Assembly (NCBI GenBank): GCA_000277445.1
Contig: AJWJ01000368.1
Span: 1 to 23,887 of the forward strand
Origin: Polysphondylium violaceum
Lineage: Eukaryota > Evosea > Eumycetozoa > Dictyosteliales > Dictyosteliaceae
DNA length: 23,887 nucleotides
Direction: 5' to 3'
The notes below the pieces were generated by a model. The model ran no database searches and was not told where the DNA came from. It saw only the letters and a list, made by a program, of their open reading frames with translations. The position numbers and the translations under genes are program-made. Below, in pieces: positions 22,504-23,887 of this stretch (the first letter of the stretch is position 1; the number at the start of each line of letters is the position of its first letter).

Positions 22504-23023
22504 TTTGTTTTATGTATAAAAGGTATATGTATGTGTCTTTGATGTGTGAATTGGTTGGTGGATATTATTTAGATTTAAAATAATTTTAAAAATAAATGGT
22601 AATAAATAATTAATTGTTGTCGATTAAAGACTGACTTCTAATAAATATTATTATCTTGTTAGAATTAAAACCGTAAATTCGTCTAAAATGATTTTGGTAA
22701 GAAAAAAAAAAAAAAAAGAAAAACAATAAAAAATAAATAATAAATTAAATAAATTATTGTTGCTGGTTATGAATGGATGGGAAATGATTATTGTGTAATT
22801 TTTGATGAAAACACAAATAAATTTAATAGTAGTACAAAAAAAATATTACAATTACAAAATAATGTTGTGTTGAGAGTTTTTAGAAAATGGGTTTTTCTAG
22901 CGATGATGAAAAAGAGGAGGAGAGAGGAAAAGAAAAGAATTTAGTAAAAAAAAAAAAAAATATAGAGGTTGGCGAGGAGTGGTTGAAAATTGAGGAGTTT
23001 TCTTTTAATTAGAAAAAAAAAAA

Positions 23024-23057
23024 GGCAGGTTGGTATCCGTAACCAAGGGCAGCCCCC
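23024..23057. repeat. GC-rich double hairpin island between A tracts
   Basis: A 34-base GC-rich stretch lies between an A tract on the left and A6 on the right. TTGGT (23030-23034) pairs with ACCAA (23042-23046) around a seven-base loop, followed directly by GGG-cag-CCC (23047-23055). GGCAG occurs twice as a direct repeat. It lies about 520-555 bp upstream of the G-alpha ATG. Confidence 0.4.
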
Positions 23058-23548
23058 TAAAAAATGAAAAATACAAAAAAAATCATAAAAAATCAAATTT
23101 GCAAAAAAAGCTGTGCTTTGTTCGAAAAAAAATATCTAATTTTGAGGAGTTTTTTTTTTTTTTTTCAATTTTTTTTTCTTTTTTTGCAATTAAGTAGATG
23201 GGAATGAGATGTGTTTATTCGAAAATATGTCATGCTAAGATTGGATTATGGTCCTGAAGATGATAACGAATGATTTAATTGTTGTAGAATTCCAGAAGGT
23301 TTTTGTGTGATTAAACTGTTTAATGATATAAATAACAAATAATAGACAACGAATGGGAAAAATAAAGAGGACATGCATGTAATTTTAGAGAAACACACCG
23401 CCACAAACACATTCACACACATTTAATATCTAATCAATGTGGCTATAAAAAAACACACAAAAGAGAGATAGGTCGAAAAAAACTTTTTCCTCTCTCCAGA
23501 TTCCATTTGAGATTTTTTTTTTTATATGCCCACTGGGAAAAAAAATTA

Positions 23549-23560
23549 AAGGGCGCCCTT
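23549..23560. repeat. 12-bp perfect palindrome AAGGGCGCCCTT
   Basis: AAGGGCGCCCTT is its own reverse complement. A short CCC-act-GGG hairpin (23529-23537) is just upstream. Both are GC-rich in an A-rich setting and lie about 1 kb upstream of the G-alpha start; a role as factor-binding sites is inference. Confidence 0.4.
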
Positions 23561-23887
23561 CAGCGTTTAATATCAGAGCATAGATTGTACACAGCACAAA
23601 TAACAAATAATTGATTCATATAATTTATTTGTTGGTGTTTGGTGTTTAATGAATAAATAAATAATATTACCAAAAAAAAAAAAAAAAAAAGAAAAAAAAA
23701 TAATATAATTATTAGACCAACAAAAATAAATATCTATTTACCTGCAGAAAAAACAACAATAAGTAAATTGAATAATGTGAAAAGTGTATCTATTGGGATT
23801 GATCAAAGGAAAAGCAAAAAACGAAATTAGGTTATTTGGTCATTGAAACCACAAAATCAAAAAAAAAAAAAAATCACAAAAAAAAAA

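Larger units (their letters stand above)
22504..23887. other. A-rich upstream region of the G-alpha gene
   Basis: 1.38 kb to the window end, no confident gene. It has many A tracts (for example 22702-22716, 22947-22960, 23671-23690) and isolated GC islands at 23024-23057, 23528-23537 and 23549-23560. A CA-rich stretch (about 23393-23421: ACACACCGCCACAAACACA then CACACACA-like) recalls the CA-rich elements bound by the developmental factor GBF, weakly. A 41-codon plus-strand frame (22887-23012, MGFSSDDEKEEE...) runs through a 14-A tract; it could be a chance ORF or a first exon of a divergent gene. Confidence 0.7.

Noticed and set aside
23742-23760. Splice-like CTGCAG|GTAAAT on the minus strand as an upstream G-alpha exon
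   Set aside because: Reads equally well as acceptor or donor, and no open frame or start codon supports an exon there.

Overview
The window is from a social amoeba (dictyostelid, Amoebozoa). The evidence is AT-rich DNA with long homopolymer A and T tracts between genes, short introns of about 60-110 bp with GTAAGT/GTATGT-type donors, Asn and Gln homopolymer runs inside proteins, and closest recalled relatives among Dictyostelium proteins. Coding DNA, especially the middle of the EPG5 gene, is clearly less AT-rich than I would expect of D. discoideum, so another dictyostelid (for example a Cavenderia, Heterostelium or Tieghemostelium relative) seems more likely. The species is inference.

Layout, left to right. 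A (TTA)n microsatellite (1-112) abuts the 3' end of a MAEA/Fyv10 gene (GID/CTLH ubiquitin ligase, minus strand, 110-1417). A 1.28-kb divergent promoter region (1418-2699) separates it from a plus-strand PQ-loop membrane protein gene (2700-3522). That gene converges on a 7-kb minus-strand gene for an EPG5-like autophagy tether (3694-10685). Next come, all on the minus strand: a 63-residue protein with two copies of a Cys motif (11149-11340), F-actin capping protein beta (12122-13160), RNA polymerase I subunit RPA43 (13615-14760), the centrosomal scaffold CEP192/SPD-2 (15007-20382) and a heterotrimeric G protein alpha subunit (21146-22503). The last 1.4 kb is the A-rich upstream region of the G-alpha gene.

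The genes are ordinary eukaryotic single genes and do not form an operon or shared pathway. I rebuilt splice sites by hand for six of the seven larger genes with one or two introns each; every junction keeps the frame and restores homology across it. I saw no tRNA, rRNA, CRISPR, transposon or virus-derived element.

The least explained items are the twin-Cys-motif mini-protein and the structured DNA around it; an imperfect 29-bp inverted repeat upstream of the capping protein gene; a 16-bp GC-rich perfect palindrome inside a capping protein intron; four CACCTCA heptamers plus a 22-bp palindrome in the divergent MAEA/PQ-loop promoter; and an exact 14-bp repeat that places the same ATG-MTDN start on both sides of the CEP192 intron.
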